Notes under the pieces: generated by a model
Told to the model about the DNA's origin: nothing
Databases searched by the model: none
What the model saw: the letters and a program-made list of their open reading frames with translations, nothing else
In this document: piece after piece, positions 1-9,221 of the stretch
Layout of the letters: each line of letters opens with the position of its first letter
How positions within the stretch are numbered: the stretch's first letter is position 1
NCBI RefSeq assembly: GCF_002078875.1
Contig: NC_034421.1
Span: forward strand, 11,855,887-11,919,886
Origin: Numida meleagris
Taxonomy: Eukaryota > Chordata > Aves > Galliformes > Numididae
Length of the DNA: 64,000 nucleotides
Direction of reading: 5' to 3'
Position numbers and translations under genes: made by a program

Positions 1-155
1 GCCTGAACAAACCCACGGACCTCCGCTGATCCTTCACAGCCCTCCTCTGGGCACTCACAAGTCGTTTTATTTCTGCCTTATACTGCGGGGCCCAAAACCA
101 CACCCAATGCTTGAGGCAAGAATGCACCAGCACAGAGTAGAGTGGGACAGCAATA
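1..155 (-). mobile_element. CR1 LINE fragment, cut by the window start
   Basis: The sequence reads as the reverse complement of a CR1 3' region. It contains the recognisable strings for 'cctcctctgggcactc', 'gcccaaaaccacacccaatg' and 'gcagagtagagtgggacaa'-type text, all moderately decayed. The element continues off the left edge. Its first 25 bases are identical to 6661-6685, where they follow the RING gene. The right boundary is approximate. Family recognition rests on remembered CR1 consensus text, not on an alignment. Confidence 0.8.
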
Positions 156-1541
156 CTGAAAGCATTTGCATTATTCCTGTCATTCTTTTCATTTATTTCA
201 TCACCACCTCTCTTCCCCAGCACTTCTGTGCATATCAGTGATAAATCTTATCAGTGGGAAAATGAACTCGCCAAAAAAAAAAAAAAAAATTGTTTCTGAA
301 CAGACCACATGGTATTACAGCCTGCTACTTCAGAGGCTGAAGGCCCTGTAGTATCAGCCACAATTCCTCTCCCTCTGGTTTCAATTCTTATTCTTACAAC
401 TTAGCAGCAGTTTTTCTGTGACAGCTTTTGAAATATGGACATTACAGGACATTCCAAGTGGGTAAATCAGTGCAGGAACTGCTGTGAGTTCAAGTTGAAG
501 GAAAACATCTGGAAATTTAAATAACATATAGTCACAAATAAGAGTGCTAAGATTGTGATGTATTACATTTACTATTTATCTCCTAAGTAGAATTCCTTCA
601 GGTTTACTGAGGCAGAAGCTTTCTGCAACCTCCAAGTCCCCCAGGGACACATTTATCTAGGAGTGCTAAAGGACAAACAGGAATACAATCAGTACAGTAA
701 TGATAATCATAGCTGGAGTCTCACACATAGGAAGAGTTCACCCTTGCACTGCAGTAGCCAGTAAGCATCTCCACATGGCTTGGAAAAAAACAAAACAAAA
801 AACAACAAAAAAAAAAACAGTACTGCCCTTGAATATGGCTAATATTGATAGGCAGACTTCAAAGTCTGGGATCGTCCTGTTGTCCGAGGCTTATTTTTTC
901 TTTAAGTACAGTCAGTGGATTATAAATCAAATCACATGCAGTCAAATAAAATCACAGCAATAGTGACATTCACAATTTGGCAGCAGAACTGACTGTAAGG
1001 AAAGTAAACTGATTAAAATATACCTTGAGCCCAGAAAGACAATTTTCTACACATGTAACAAAATTTCCATTCATATCCTAACAAGTATCAGCTTGTAAAT
1101 AACATATCTCAATAATAAAGCTTTCTTGCTGCCTGTCCAGCTCTCTACAAAGAAATGTTGGATTTAGGCATGTTTCATATTTTGAGCCTTAGTCTCTCGC
1201 CCTTCAGCTATTTGAGCATAGAAAAATCAGAGAAGAGATAGCTGTCTTAAAGAAAAAGAACCCTGCATGCAGACTGTGAGACTTTATATTAGAAGCCATA
1301 GTAGCCTCTCAGATTCACCAAGTACTGATAAGCACTGAAACACTCTTCCATTTGCAGTGTTACACTACAGTTGCCTGAAGCTGTAAGCACCAACTTAATG
1401 CTAGGTCAAAGTTAATACGTGAAAATAATTTTGCATATGATATCCAAATGATCTTACCAAAGGTATTACAACTTATGCGTAAGACATACTAGAAAGGCTA
1501 TGTCACTATAATTCATGTCAAAGTTGTTGACAAGTCCTTCC
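156..1541. other. AT-rich DNA without a recognisable gene
   Basis: Open frames here are short and low-complexity. The only structure I can name is a run of 17 A at 273-289 and an A-rich stretch at 783-818. I see no splice-bounded exon or mobile element that I can support. Confidence 0.6.
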
Positions 1542-1615
1542 TGTACTAGGATGAACTTCCAGCAATTTCCAATCAAAGCAACAAGGAAATACACAGTGTT
1601 TTTTCTAAGTAAACC
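1542..1615 (+). repeat. Direct repeat copy A (pairs with 3936-4008)
   Basis: This 74-bp stretch, starting 'tgtactaggatgaacttcc', recurs at 3936-4008 in the same orientation with about four substitutions and one 2-bp gap. The sequences on either side of the two copies are unrelated. It matches no transposable element I recognise. The pair brackets the decayed retrovirus. Confidence 0.85.
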
Positions 1616-2155
1616 CAACCATGGCTTCATAAATGGACAACACCCACATGCAACATGGTATAATATCATCATGAAGACAGATGCAAAATGCTACAGAGAT
1701 TCAACTCTTGGAAGAGGTAATGTCTTTCCTATTAGGAAATGAATTAGTAATTTAAGATGATCTGAAGTCACTAAAGTGTTTTTATGAAAGATTAAAAATT
1801 CCATTAAAATAGAAAGAAATTTTCAATGTTTACCACAAGAAAGAGAAGCTTGTAAGACTAGGAAAACTTCTCCTTTACAATAACAAAACACACCCGAGAC
1901 TAATACGTGCATTTAGTCAACAAAACCCAATTCTTCAGCCTGCTATTGCTTGCCTTTGAATTCAAGCACTGTATTATTTACGATTGTACTCCACTGCACA
2001 CCAAAGTCAAAAGAGAGCCCCAGTGATTCCAACTGTAATACAATGGAATGCACGGCAATGATAGCAGGGTAGCAAGGTCCTATGCTGCAGCAAGAGAGGA
2101 TTTGCTCAAATGCAGCAGCCGCGGGCACAGAAATAAAGGAAAAAAGCTGGTTACC

Positions 2156-2188
2156 TTCAGAAGGCCTCAGATATGGAGGCCTTCTGAA
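2156..2188. repeat. Perfect 13-bp inverted repeat (hairpin)
   Basis: The arms 'ttcagaaggcctc' (2156-2168) and 'gaggccttctgaa' (2176-2188) are exact reverse complements separated by 7 bases. A second, one-mismatch hairpin with 9-bp arms follows at 2199-2221. Confidence 0.9.
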
Positions 2189-2350
2189 TGAAGGCCAACT
2201 CTCCGGATAGCCTCCAGAGAGATCCCCATACCTCTACTGCCAACCCTCAAATGAGGTCTGGGAAGGGGAGAAACTTGGCTCCCCCCCTTCCAATCAGGTG
2301 CACTGCACACACCTGAGCTCCCCTGGGCTGGCCCTGCCTTCCCACCAGGT

Positions 2351-2428
2351 GCTCAATCACTGGTTCAAGCTGTGACTTAACATTTCTGCTACACTCCACC
2401 TCTTCACAGTGTGAACCAATGATTGAGC
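2351..2428. repeat. Long imperfect inverted repeat (25-bp arms)
   Basis: Arm 2351-2375, starting 'gctcaatcactggttca', pairs with 2404-2428, ending 'tgaaccaatgattgagc', with about 22 of 25 positions complementary and a 28-base loop. A smaller 7-bp hairpin lies just before it at 2294-2316. Confidence 0.85.
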
Positions 2429-2480
2429 AGGTTAAAGTTAAGCCCCTTCCATTAACGGAGATCCAGTACACTGCAATGCT

Positions 2481-3050
2481 TGTACAATTTGCCCATTGAA
2501 ATGTAGACTGACAAAATAGGAGACTACTGATGACTGGTTCCTAGTTGAAGTTCATGTTCCTTCATGGGCCAGTACTCCATGGTTCTCCTGGAGGCACACA
2601 GTTGCTTGGACCAGGGAAGGTTTGGCTCATGTTCCATCAGTCCCACAGAGTCCACCACCAGGTGTCACGCTGATCTTACAGGAACACCGGAGCATCTTGA
2701 TGCCACGTCACTCCTTCCAGCAATCCTGTGGACTCAAAGAGACTCACAAGGAGTAGTATAGATGTTTCAGAGGTACAAGAAGGGGTAAGTTCGCCCTCTA
2801 TGGCAAGATACAGGCCATGTTCCCGTCCTGGGTCAACACTTCGTCTTGCACTGGGGCCTATCCTGGCCATCTGTTCCACAGCCTTTGGCCCAATACCTGA
2901 GGCTGGATAACTACACTGGATATCAAAGAGGGGGTCCTGATTTGCCACTGGGACATGATTAAGGTCCCCTTAGCTATGAAAACCGGAGTGTTGACCACAA
3001 TGTCTGCAGGCCACGTACCTATTACTGAGGGAACTACGAATCCCCCCAAC
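2481..3050 (-). mobile_element. Decayed retroviral region downstream of integrase (possible env remnant)
   Basis: On the minus strand this continues directly from the integrase C-terminal region. Two short open stretches (2858-3085 and 2676-2948, minus) run through it in different frames, so it is broken by frameshifts. I recognise no diagnostic envelope motif such as a furin site or fusion peptide, and the assignment rests on position alone. Confidence 0.35.
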
Positions 3051-3930
3051 CTCCAATAATCTCCCCCAAGGTCCAAGTAGGCCACACCACTTTGGTCCTA
3101 CTTGCACCTTCAAAGACCATTCTATTTTATGGGTACCAGGTTCTAGGTTCTCAGGAGCACGGAGCAGAAGATTATTTTCATTGCCAATTTGAGGTCTTAT
3201 CCAACTATCGGTGCCCATAATTTAGATCCTATGCAGGGAGGCCCATGTTGTCTGCAGCATCTTCAGGGCACTGGGTCTGCTGTCTCTAGACCTTTCATTC
3301 AGGTCCTGCAGAGTCCCTTTGTCCACCCCTGCAGCGATTCAGTCTATCTTCAGGGAAGCCTTAAGAATACAGTTACAGTGTTCAATAAGGCCTGCTCCCG
3401 TTTGATTGTATGGCAGGTGGAATCGCCACTCAATGTTGTTTTCTTCTGCCCACCGCTGTAGCATTGCACCAGGAAAATGAGTCCCTCAGCGACTCTTGAT
3501 GACTTGAGGTGTCCTGTAGGTGGCCATCAACTTGGTGAGTGCCTTGATGGTATATGCCTGGTTCGCTCTTGGCGCTGGATAGGCCTGCATTAGCCCACTT
3601 AATGTGTTGACGTAGGTCAGAGCATATCTCGCCCCCTCAGACTGAAGGAGGAGCCCAATGTAATCCACCTGCCATCATTGGAGAGGATTGTGTCCTCTAG
3701 CAAGATAGGCTGTTGTTTTGGGTAACGGTCTTGGTCTCATCCTGGAGCAAGCACTGCAGTATCAGCATGCCTGGATGATATCAGATAGTTGTAAGGGCAG
3801 CCCCCACGCTTCAGCAGCTGCTCCCTTTGTCTTTTGACCGGCATGCCACAGATCCTGACATAACCAGCAGGCGGTGTTCTTGGACGGTGAATCCTCAATC
3901 CATCGGACTCGAGCCAGTCACTTAAGAGTC
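3051..3930 (-). pseudogene. Endogenous retrovirus integrase remnant
   Basis: Read on the minus strand, the segment first shows spaced H and C residues of an HHCC zinc-binding type (about 3900-3700). A catalytic-core-like stretch follows (about 3690-3350) with the motif 'WQVDYIGLL', a conserved 'YALTYVNTLSGL' block and 'HLPYNQTGAGLIE', whose final E fits the third residue of a DDE triad. A C-terminal part extends to about 3050. Established knowledge: retroviral integrases join proviral DNA to the host genome. It is not functional: stops fall inside the zinc-binding part, just before 'WQVDYIG', near the second catalytic aspartate position (just before 'GTHF') and again downstream. Only the 3' half of a provirus is present, with no gag, protease or reverse transcriptase of this element in the window. 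I cannot assign the retroviral class with confidence. Confidence 0.8.
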
Positions 3931-3935
3931 ATTCA

Positions 3936-4008
3936 TGTACTAGGATGAGCGTCCAGCAATTTACAATCAAAGCAACAAGGAAATACAGTGTTTTTTCCAA
4001 GTAAACCA
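3936..4008 (+). repeat. Direct repeat copy B (pairs with 1542-1615)
   Basis: This is the second copy of the repeat described at 1542. It starts within a few bases of where retrovirus-like sequence stops and ends before unrelated DNA, so it sits at the truncation point of the provirus. Confidence 0.85.
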
Positions 4009-4971
4009 AGTAAATGCTCTTTCTGCAGGTCTCCAAACTTCTAGTGGCTCACACAGTACGATATAAAGATAAGATGTTGAACTCGAGCCTTCTCACAATA
4101 CAGAATTAACTAGCTACTAAAAGAAGCTCTAAAACATTTAGAAGAAGAAAAGCAGCAACATGACCAAGCTCACTCCAGAGACACAAACAGCTAAATTACA
4201 TATAACTAATTAGAGTGTCAGCAGTTGTCACAGAAAAAAAATTGGGGTAGCTGGATTTGGACTAAGCAGTGAGAGTGCACAGACAATCGGAGCAGACCTT
4301 GTAGATGGAAAGCTGAGCATAAATAAAAGAAATCAGAAGAAATTACTTTGATCATTGAAATTTCCCATCTATTAAAAGCAAACTAGAAATTTAGTCTATT
4401 CCCAGCCAGATCAAATAAGACATATTGTAAAGAGAAAAGGAGAAAAAAGATCAAAATGAAACCAATAAAATATTTCTCACTGGCATGTGATCCATGTCCA
4501 CTGCATGCACGCAACAGGAGCTGCCAATATACTTGCAGATTCAATGTAATTTACCATTTATTCAAAGTGAGAAGCATTATGATGTATATGATATAAAATT
4601 ATGAGTATTCATTCTGCAGTGGAATGGTTCTAATTGCATGAGGTTATAGTAGAAAAATAAACAGAAGTGAGGGAGGCCTATTCAAGAGACCAGCAGATTA
4701 GACATGGAGAGAGACAAAGGGACTCAACAGAAATCTTGTATTTCTTGAGCCTCAAGGAACCCAGCACAACACTAGCATCAGAGGTGCACACTGAAATGCT
4801 TTTCTCAACAGGGAATTCTCTTTCCAAGAAGATTCAAAACACCTAACAATGAAGTCCTGGAAGGAATAGAGAGAGACATTCCTTGAAGAACATAAGCAAC
4901 AGAAGAACGAACCCGGAATAATTGTAACTAGCTTTATTCTATGGGATTTTTACATATTTCCTATTCCTTAA
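4009..4971. other. AT-rich DNA without a recognisable gene
   Basis: No open frame of interest and no repeat family that I can name. Base composition is A-rich on the plus strand. Confidence 0.6.
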
Positions 4972-5215
4972 ACATAGATTCACAGAGTAACTCATGAAAC
5001 TGTAGCCACCCTGCCATGGGCAGGGACACCTCCCACTGGGCCAGGCTGCTCCATGCCCCACCCAGCTCGGCCTTGAGCACTGCCAGGAATGGGGCACCCA
5101 CAGTTCCCCTGGGCAGCCTGCACCAGTGCCTCACTGCCCCAGAGGAAAGACGTTCTTCCAAATAGCCAATCTAAATCTATTCTCTTGTCCTATCAATTTG
5201 CTCCTCTCCAGGAGG
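4972..5215 (-). mobile_element. CR1 LINE 3' end, first half of a split element
   Basis: Reverse-complement CR1 text is clear here, including 'cagggacacctcccactggg', 'gcactgccaggaatggggca', 'cctgggcagcctgcaccagt' and 'ttcttccaaatagccaatct'-type strings. The element stops near 5215 and a compatible continuation appears at about 6643. The two halves are separated by the GC-rich RING gene segment. About 70 bp of the CR1 consensus appears to be missing at the break, by my recollection of the consensus. Confidence 0.85.
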
Positions 5216-5229
5216 ACACCACCAAGCAA

Positions 5230-5295
5230 CACTTTTTGATGCCACGAAGTCATGGTGCATGACATCACCGGGCAACGGACTGTGACCTCATGGCC
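5230..5295 (+). promoter_or_regulatory. Candidate promoter of the RING gene with X-box and CRE-like motifs
   Basis: A near-palindromic RFX X-box ('atcaccgggcaac', 5264-5276) overlaps a CRE-like octamer 'tgacatca' (5260-5267). A second CRE/half-site-like 'tgacctca' lies at 5283-5290. Established knowledge: RFX and CREM/ATF sites are common in promoters active in ciliated and spermatid cells. That this drives the RING gene, and that it is germline-active, is inference from position. No TATA box is evident. Confidence 0.35.
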
Positions 5296-5524
5296 CTCCA
5301 CTGCTCATATTGGGGCGCAGAAGAGCCTGGCCCAGCCGAGCTTGTTCCTGGTCACTGGCTGAGCATGTTTGCGAGGTTTAGAGACCCAGCGAGGCGATCC
5401 TGGTTTGTGCTGTGGGGCTCTGGGAGTTGTTCTCAGTGCCCATCCCCACACCATTGCCCCTATTTACCAGGCCCTGCCTGGCTCAGCCAGCCGGGCCCTG
5501 GGAAGCACGCTCAAGGCAGCGGAG

Positions 5525-5731
5525 GTGAGACCTGGAAGGACACAGCCCTGGGGCAGCCATGGGATGGGTGCTGGGGCTCAGGGAGCTGCTATGGCTGCAT
5601 CTGCAGCCTGGGCCAGCAGGGAACAGAAGCCGGGCCAGCCACGGGGTGGGAAGGGCTTCCTGCTGAGGGATCGGGGCACGACTGCTGCCTGCCCCAGGAC
5701 AGACACTGACTGCGGCCTCTCCTTCTGGTAG
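5525..5731 (+). other. Probable intron in the 5' leader of the RING gene
   Basis: A good donor (GAG|GTGAGA, cut after 5524) and an acceptor with a pyrimidine tract ('cctctccttctggtag', cut after 5731, with an alternative AG at 5737-5738) bracket about 207 bp. Splicing here would join a GC-rich leader from about 5290-5524 to the exon that contains the start codon. An intron this close to the CDS argues against the gene being a simple spliced-mRNA retrocopy made from this transcript. The alternative is that the upstream open frame at 5290-5709 is translated, but its composition is unconvincing. Confidence 0.4.
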
Positions 5732-5806
5732 CGTTCAGGACTCACTACAGGAGCGCAGCGAGGGGAGCAGATTTTCATCTCCAGCTTCCCAGCCCAGAAC
5801 GCGGCC

Positions 5807-6370
5807 ATGGAGGAGGCATTCTGTGCCATCTGCTGCGACACAAGACCTGACACCTACGTGGTGCCCTGCGAGCACAGCTTTTGCCTCCGCTGCATCCTGC
5901 AGTGGACCTTGAGAAAATTCACCTGCCCGCTCTGCAGGAGGCTCATGTGCACCATCAACTTCTCAGGGCGGGCAGATGGCTCTCTGCCCTGTGTCATCAC
6001 ACTGCCATCCGAGTACGAAGCAGAGAGCCACGAGACAGCCTCCCTGGGGGACACTGCCACCCCGCGCCCTGCTCCATCGCGCAGCCCTGCGGGTCCCAGA
6101 CAAGAGCAGCTCCCCGGCACGTCCCACACAGCTCCCGGGGATGCGGGTGCCCATCCCACCGGTACGCCCGGCCCCAGGGAGGTGGAGGAGCCCCAGCAGG
6201 AGCCCGCGGCAGCGAGGCCTTCTGCCCGGGGCTGCAGCCGCAGCCCCACCACCGCTGACCGGGGCAGGGACCGCTCAGCCCGGCGGTCCCGCCGCCCCAG
6301 GAAGAGGAGGGCCCGCAGCGCACGGGGCACTTCGCAGCCCTGCAAGAGGCCGCCCCCGCGCCGCCATTAG
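5807..6370 (+). CDS. Small RING-finger protein, TOPORS-like (putative E3 ubiquitin ligase)
   Basis: An intact 187-residue frame starts at an ATG in strong context ('gcggccATGG') and ends at TAG. A complete C3HC4 RING lies at the N-terminus: C6, C9, C21, H23, C26, C29, C40 and C43, with the 'CPLC' signature and spacing typical of E3 ubiquitin ligases. The segment after the RING ('TINFSGRADGS') resembles the region after the TOPORS RING, so TOPORS-like is my best family call. The rest (about 75-187) is rich in P, R, S and A and ends in a strongly basic stretch, probably a nuclear localisation signal. It is far shorter than TOPORS (about 1000 residues) and lacks its long RS-rich part. GC content is much higher than the surroundings, and the gene lies inside a split CR1. 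Ubiquitin transfer is inferred from the domain. No canonical AATAAA follows closely. Other possibilities are a lineage-specific multicopy gene or an unexpressed copy kept open by recent origin. Confidence 0.75.
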   Translation: MEEAFCAICCDTRPDTYVVPCEHSFCLRCILQWTLRKFTCPLCRRLMCTINFSGRADGSLPCVITLPSEYEAESHETASLGDTATPRPAPSRSPAGPRQEQLPGTSHTAPGDAGAHPTGTPGPREVEEPQQEPAAARPSARGCSRSPTTADRGRDRSARRSRRPRKRRARSARGTSQPCKRPPPRRH

Positions 6371-6642
6371 CAGGGACTGCATGGATCCTTCATAAGAAGG
6401 AAAAAAATTAAGGAAACCACATAGCTGTTCCACAGACTATGTCTCAGTCCTACTCAGAGCTCAGGGCAGAGCCCGCGGGTGCTGCCAGGAACGGGGTGTG
6501 GTGTTCCCGGCTACGGGGCACAAGGGCTGGGCTTCAGCGGCCTCTAACAACGTTCCCTCAGGTCCTGCCGCTGTCAGAGAGCACAACTCAGCACTGCCCC
6601 TCTGCTCCCTGGGAGGAGCCGCAGCCGCCACGAGGCCTCCCC
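6371..6642 (+). other. 3' flank or 3' UTR of the RING gene segment
   Basis: GC-rich DNA continues to about 6640, where CR1 text resumes. I find no AATAAA or close variant within it. A weak ATTAAA lies at 6917-6922, beyond the CR1. Short open frames here on both strands are byproducts of GC richness. Confidence 0.4.
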
Positions 6643-6862
6643 TCAGCCTGCTCTGCTCCGGCCTGAACAAACCCACGGACCTCCGATGCTCCTCACACAC
6701 CTTGCCCTGCAGACCCTTCACCATCTTTGTAGCCCTCCTTTAGACACTCTCCAATAGCTTTATGCCCTTCTTATTTTTTGGTGTCCAAATCTGCACACAG
6801 TGCTCGAGGTGAGGCCGCACCAATGCTGAATACAGTGGGACAATTACTTCCTTTGACCACTT
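6643..6862 (-). mobile_element. CR1 LINE, second half of the split element
   Basis: The text resumes as reverse-complement CR1 with 'cctcccctcagcctgctctg', 'cagacccttcaccatctttg', 'tagccctcctttagacactc' and 'gtgctcgaggtgaggccgca'. It is in the same orientation as 4972-5215 and picks up the consensus a short distance further on, consistent with one element interrupted by the RING segment. The right boundary is approximate. Confidence 0.85.
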
Positions 6863-8667
6863 ACCTATTTTTTACTTAAATGTTTTGTTTTTGTTGCTTT
6901 CTTTTTTTATGTTTTAATTAAAAATTCATATGAAAAAAACGTTGTTACTTACATACATTAACTGTATTATATATTTTATATGAGCCCAAGACAATATCTC
7001 TTCACTGAGTGTGGCCCAGGCAAGCCAAAAGGTTGGACACCCATGCTATAATCTGTTCAGATCTCTCTGTCAGGTTTAGCTACATTCACAGGAATCAACA
7101 GCTCACCTCAATTTAGTATCACCTAGCATCATTTAGTATCACTTACTGTGCACTCAACTCCTGTGTCGAGGCCATTGCTACAAACATAGAAGAGTCCTAA
7201 AATTCAGTGATGGGGAACCCCACTACTCACTGGCTGCCACGCTGATGAAACCCCATTTATATGAAGGGTCTTTGAACTTGACCTATCAGCCAACGGTTCA
7301 CATGCTTGTATGAACTGTATGCTGGACATTCTGTGTATCAAAAGCTTTGCTAAAATCCCCCCAGAACCACTGTGTTCCGTTTGTCCACAAGGTGGGTAGC
7401 CTTGTCATATGCATGCCTCCTATTGCACTGTACCTCAAAGAAAAATTAGGCCCAATGGAAGATCCAAGATCTTACCAGAACTTTGTGGCAGGCCAGTACT
7501 TTCTGTTTTTTGGTAAAATGTTTATAATATTGAATCATTGCCCTCCCTCACAGATGCATAATAAGTAGACCTCTGAATCAGAGCTTTGGAAAACTTACTT
7601 TCATGAAAAATACATACTAGAGACAGATGTGCTGAATGGGACGTAACTTTGGTTTTTGAGACTTTCCACTTCAGTAGAAGGAACATACAGGGATAAGAAC
7701 AATTTTTTTTTGTTTATAAACTCATCCTGTATTATGTCTTTACACATAAAAGCATATAGCTTCATTTTTCTGACATTTGCTTTCTGAAACTTTCCTAAAA
7801 GCTTCCAGTGACAGAAATCCCATAATCTTCCTAGTCCAACTAATTAAATATTAAGTACTCTTACTAACAGCAAGTCTGCCTAATACCTATTTTTTTCTCT
7901 GCAATTAAAGCCCATAGGTTCATGTCTTACTCACTGCAGACATGGAGAAGAAAACATCAATGCTGTTACCTCCAAAAAAAAAAAAAAAAAAAAACTTTAA
8001 AATCTCTTCCTGCAAAGAAAAATAGTCTACTGTCTGTTATGTTGAAAGATCAAATGAAACATTTGATACTAACTCAAGTCAAATTTATTCTTGTAGTTTT
8101 CCTTCATGCGGGAAACTAAAAGGGAAATTTCTAAGTAGGAAAAAAAAGGGATGATTCCTTTTAAAATGCCAAAATGAAACACTGAAGTTGTAATGCTATT
8201 ACTTTCTTTCCATCCACGTTCCCAGTTTTATTAAAATATTGATAAAATTTGTTAAATTTCTGAAATAATTAAAAAGAAACCTCAGCCCCTCATGATTTCT
8301 CTGTCTTTATGCTTTACAGACAGAAATACTTGGAGAATTAAACATATGTATCCTGCATGCCTTTTTAAAGATAATTCCCCCTAAGAATCTCAGATCCCTC
8401 ATCCATCTTTGTCTTCCGTTATCTTAATGGACACAATGCCCTTGGTTCCTCTGTAGTGCTATAAACTTGTAGAAAATAAGAACAGCCATTATTCATTACC
8501 TAAACAGAATTGGAAAGAACTTCCTGGTATAGATTTGGATCATTTTCCATAGTTTTTTTTTCCCTATCTCCCAAAACTGTAGAAGCATTTCCCATTTCAT
8601 CACTATTGTGCTTTACTTTCAGTTCTGAATTGCTGAAATAACCTTTTCTTGTCAGGTCCACTCAGCT
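6863..8667. other. AT-rich DNA without a recognisable gene
   Basis: I see no supported exon. A run of 21 A lies at 7974-7994. The sequence before it matches no gene or SINE that I recognise. Confidence 0.6.
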
Positions 8668-8735
8668 GCTAACATAGGATCATAAAGTAATTCAGGCTGG
8701 AAGGAGGTTATTCAAGAACAGACCTTCAGATCTTA
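8668..8735 (-). mobile_element. Short, old CR1 3' end fragment
   Basis: The string 'acataggatcataaagtaat' followed by 'caggctggaaggaggtt' resembles the reverse complement of the CR1 3' terminus ('atcatagaatcattcaggttggaagggacc' type). It is heavily decayed and short, so it could be a chance match. Confidence 0.4.
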
Positions 8736-9221
8736 ATGGATACATCCACTCTAGGCATAGATGTTTTAAACTGGTCGAGTAGATCTATGATGAGAATATA
8801 GGAAGAGCTAATCAACTCTTGAATGCATCAGATGCTCACACGCATTAATACATTTGCACATACACACTTCTACAAATTTAGGAGCATACTAAATTCTGAC
8901 TTAAGTTTCTAACAGACTTTAGGAAAACAATAAACTTCCTAATCTCCTTCTGATAAATAAGCTCAGCAGGTCAATTAGAGATCTCAAGTCAGCTATGAGA
9001 ACCACGGTGTCAAATGTCTAATAATGTCATATAATAATAATAATAATTATATAATCCTGATAATATTCATAGGTTGTGGCCACTTTTGGTGCCCAATCAT
9101 TATACTAGTTTAACTCAATATTTTTATTAAAACACAAAATGTTCAAAAAGCATGTCTAAAATAAAAATCAAAAACTCCCAAATCAGATGATGACTAGAAA
9201 GGGCTGAAACAAATATCAGGA

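Larger units (their letters stand above)
1930..2480 (-). mobile_element. LTR-like or 3' terminal region of a decayed endogenous retrovirus
   Basis: This region lies downstream of the integrase remnant when read on the minus strand, where the env/3' end and LTR of a provirus would sit. It holds a purine-rich tract near 2278-2295 on the minus strand and a cluster of inverted repeats between 2156 and 2428. A plus-strand AATAAA lies at 2132-2137, which does not fit a minus-strand polyadenylation site, so the LTR orientation is inferred from integrase only. No second LTR copy was found in the window. Boundaries are approximate, and an alternative is noncoding 3' proviral sequence without a full LTR. 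Confidence 0.4.

Noticed and set aside
5290..5709. Open frame of 139 codons upstream of the RING gene
   Set aside because: It runs straight through the likely intron (5525-5731), is rich in W, G, P and S and has no motif. The region is better read as 5' leader.
5854..6345. Long minus-strand open frame of 163 codons opposite the RING gene
   Set aside because: It is a shadow of the GC-rich RING coding sequence. It has no domain, and its frame length follows from the opposite strand's composition.
7974..7994. A21 run as the tail of a processed pseudogene
   Set aside because: The preceding sequence has no gene match, no AATAAA at the right distance and no target-site duplication.
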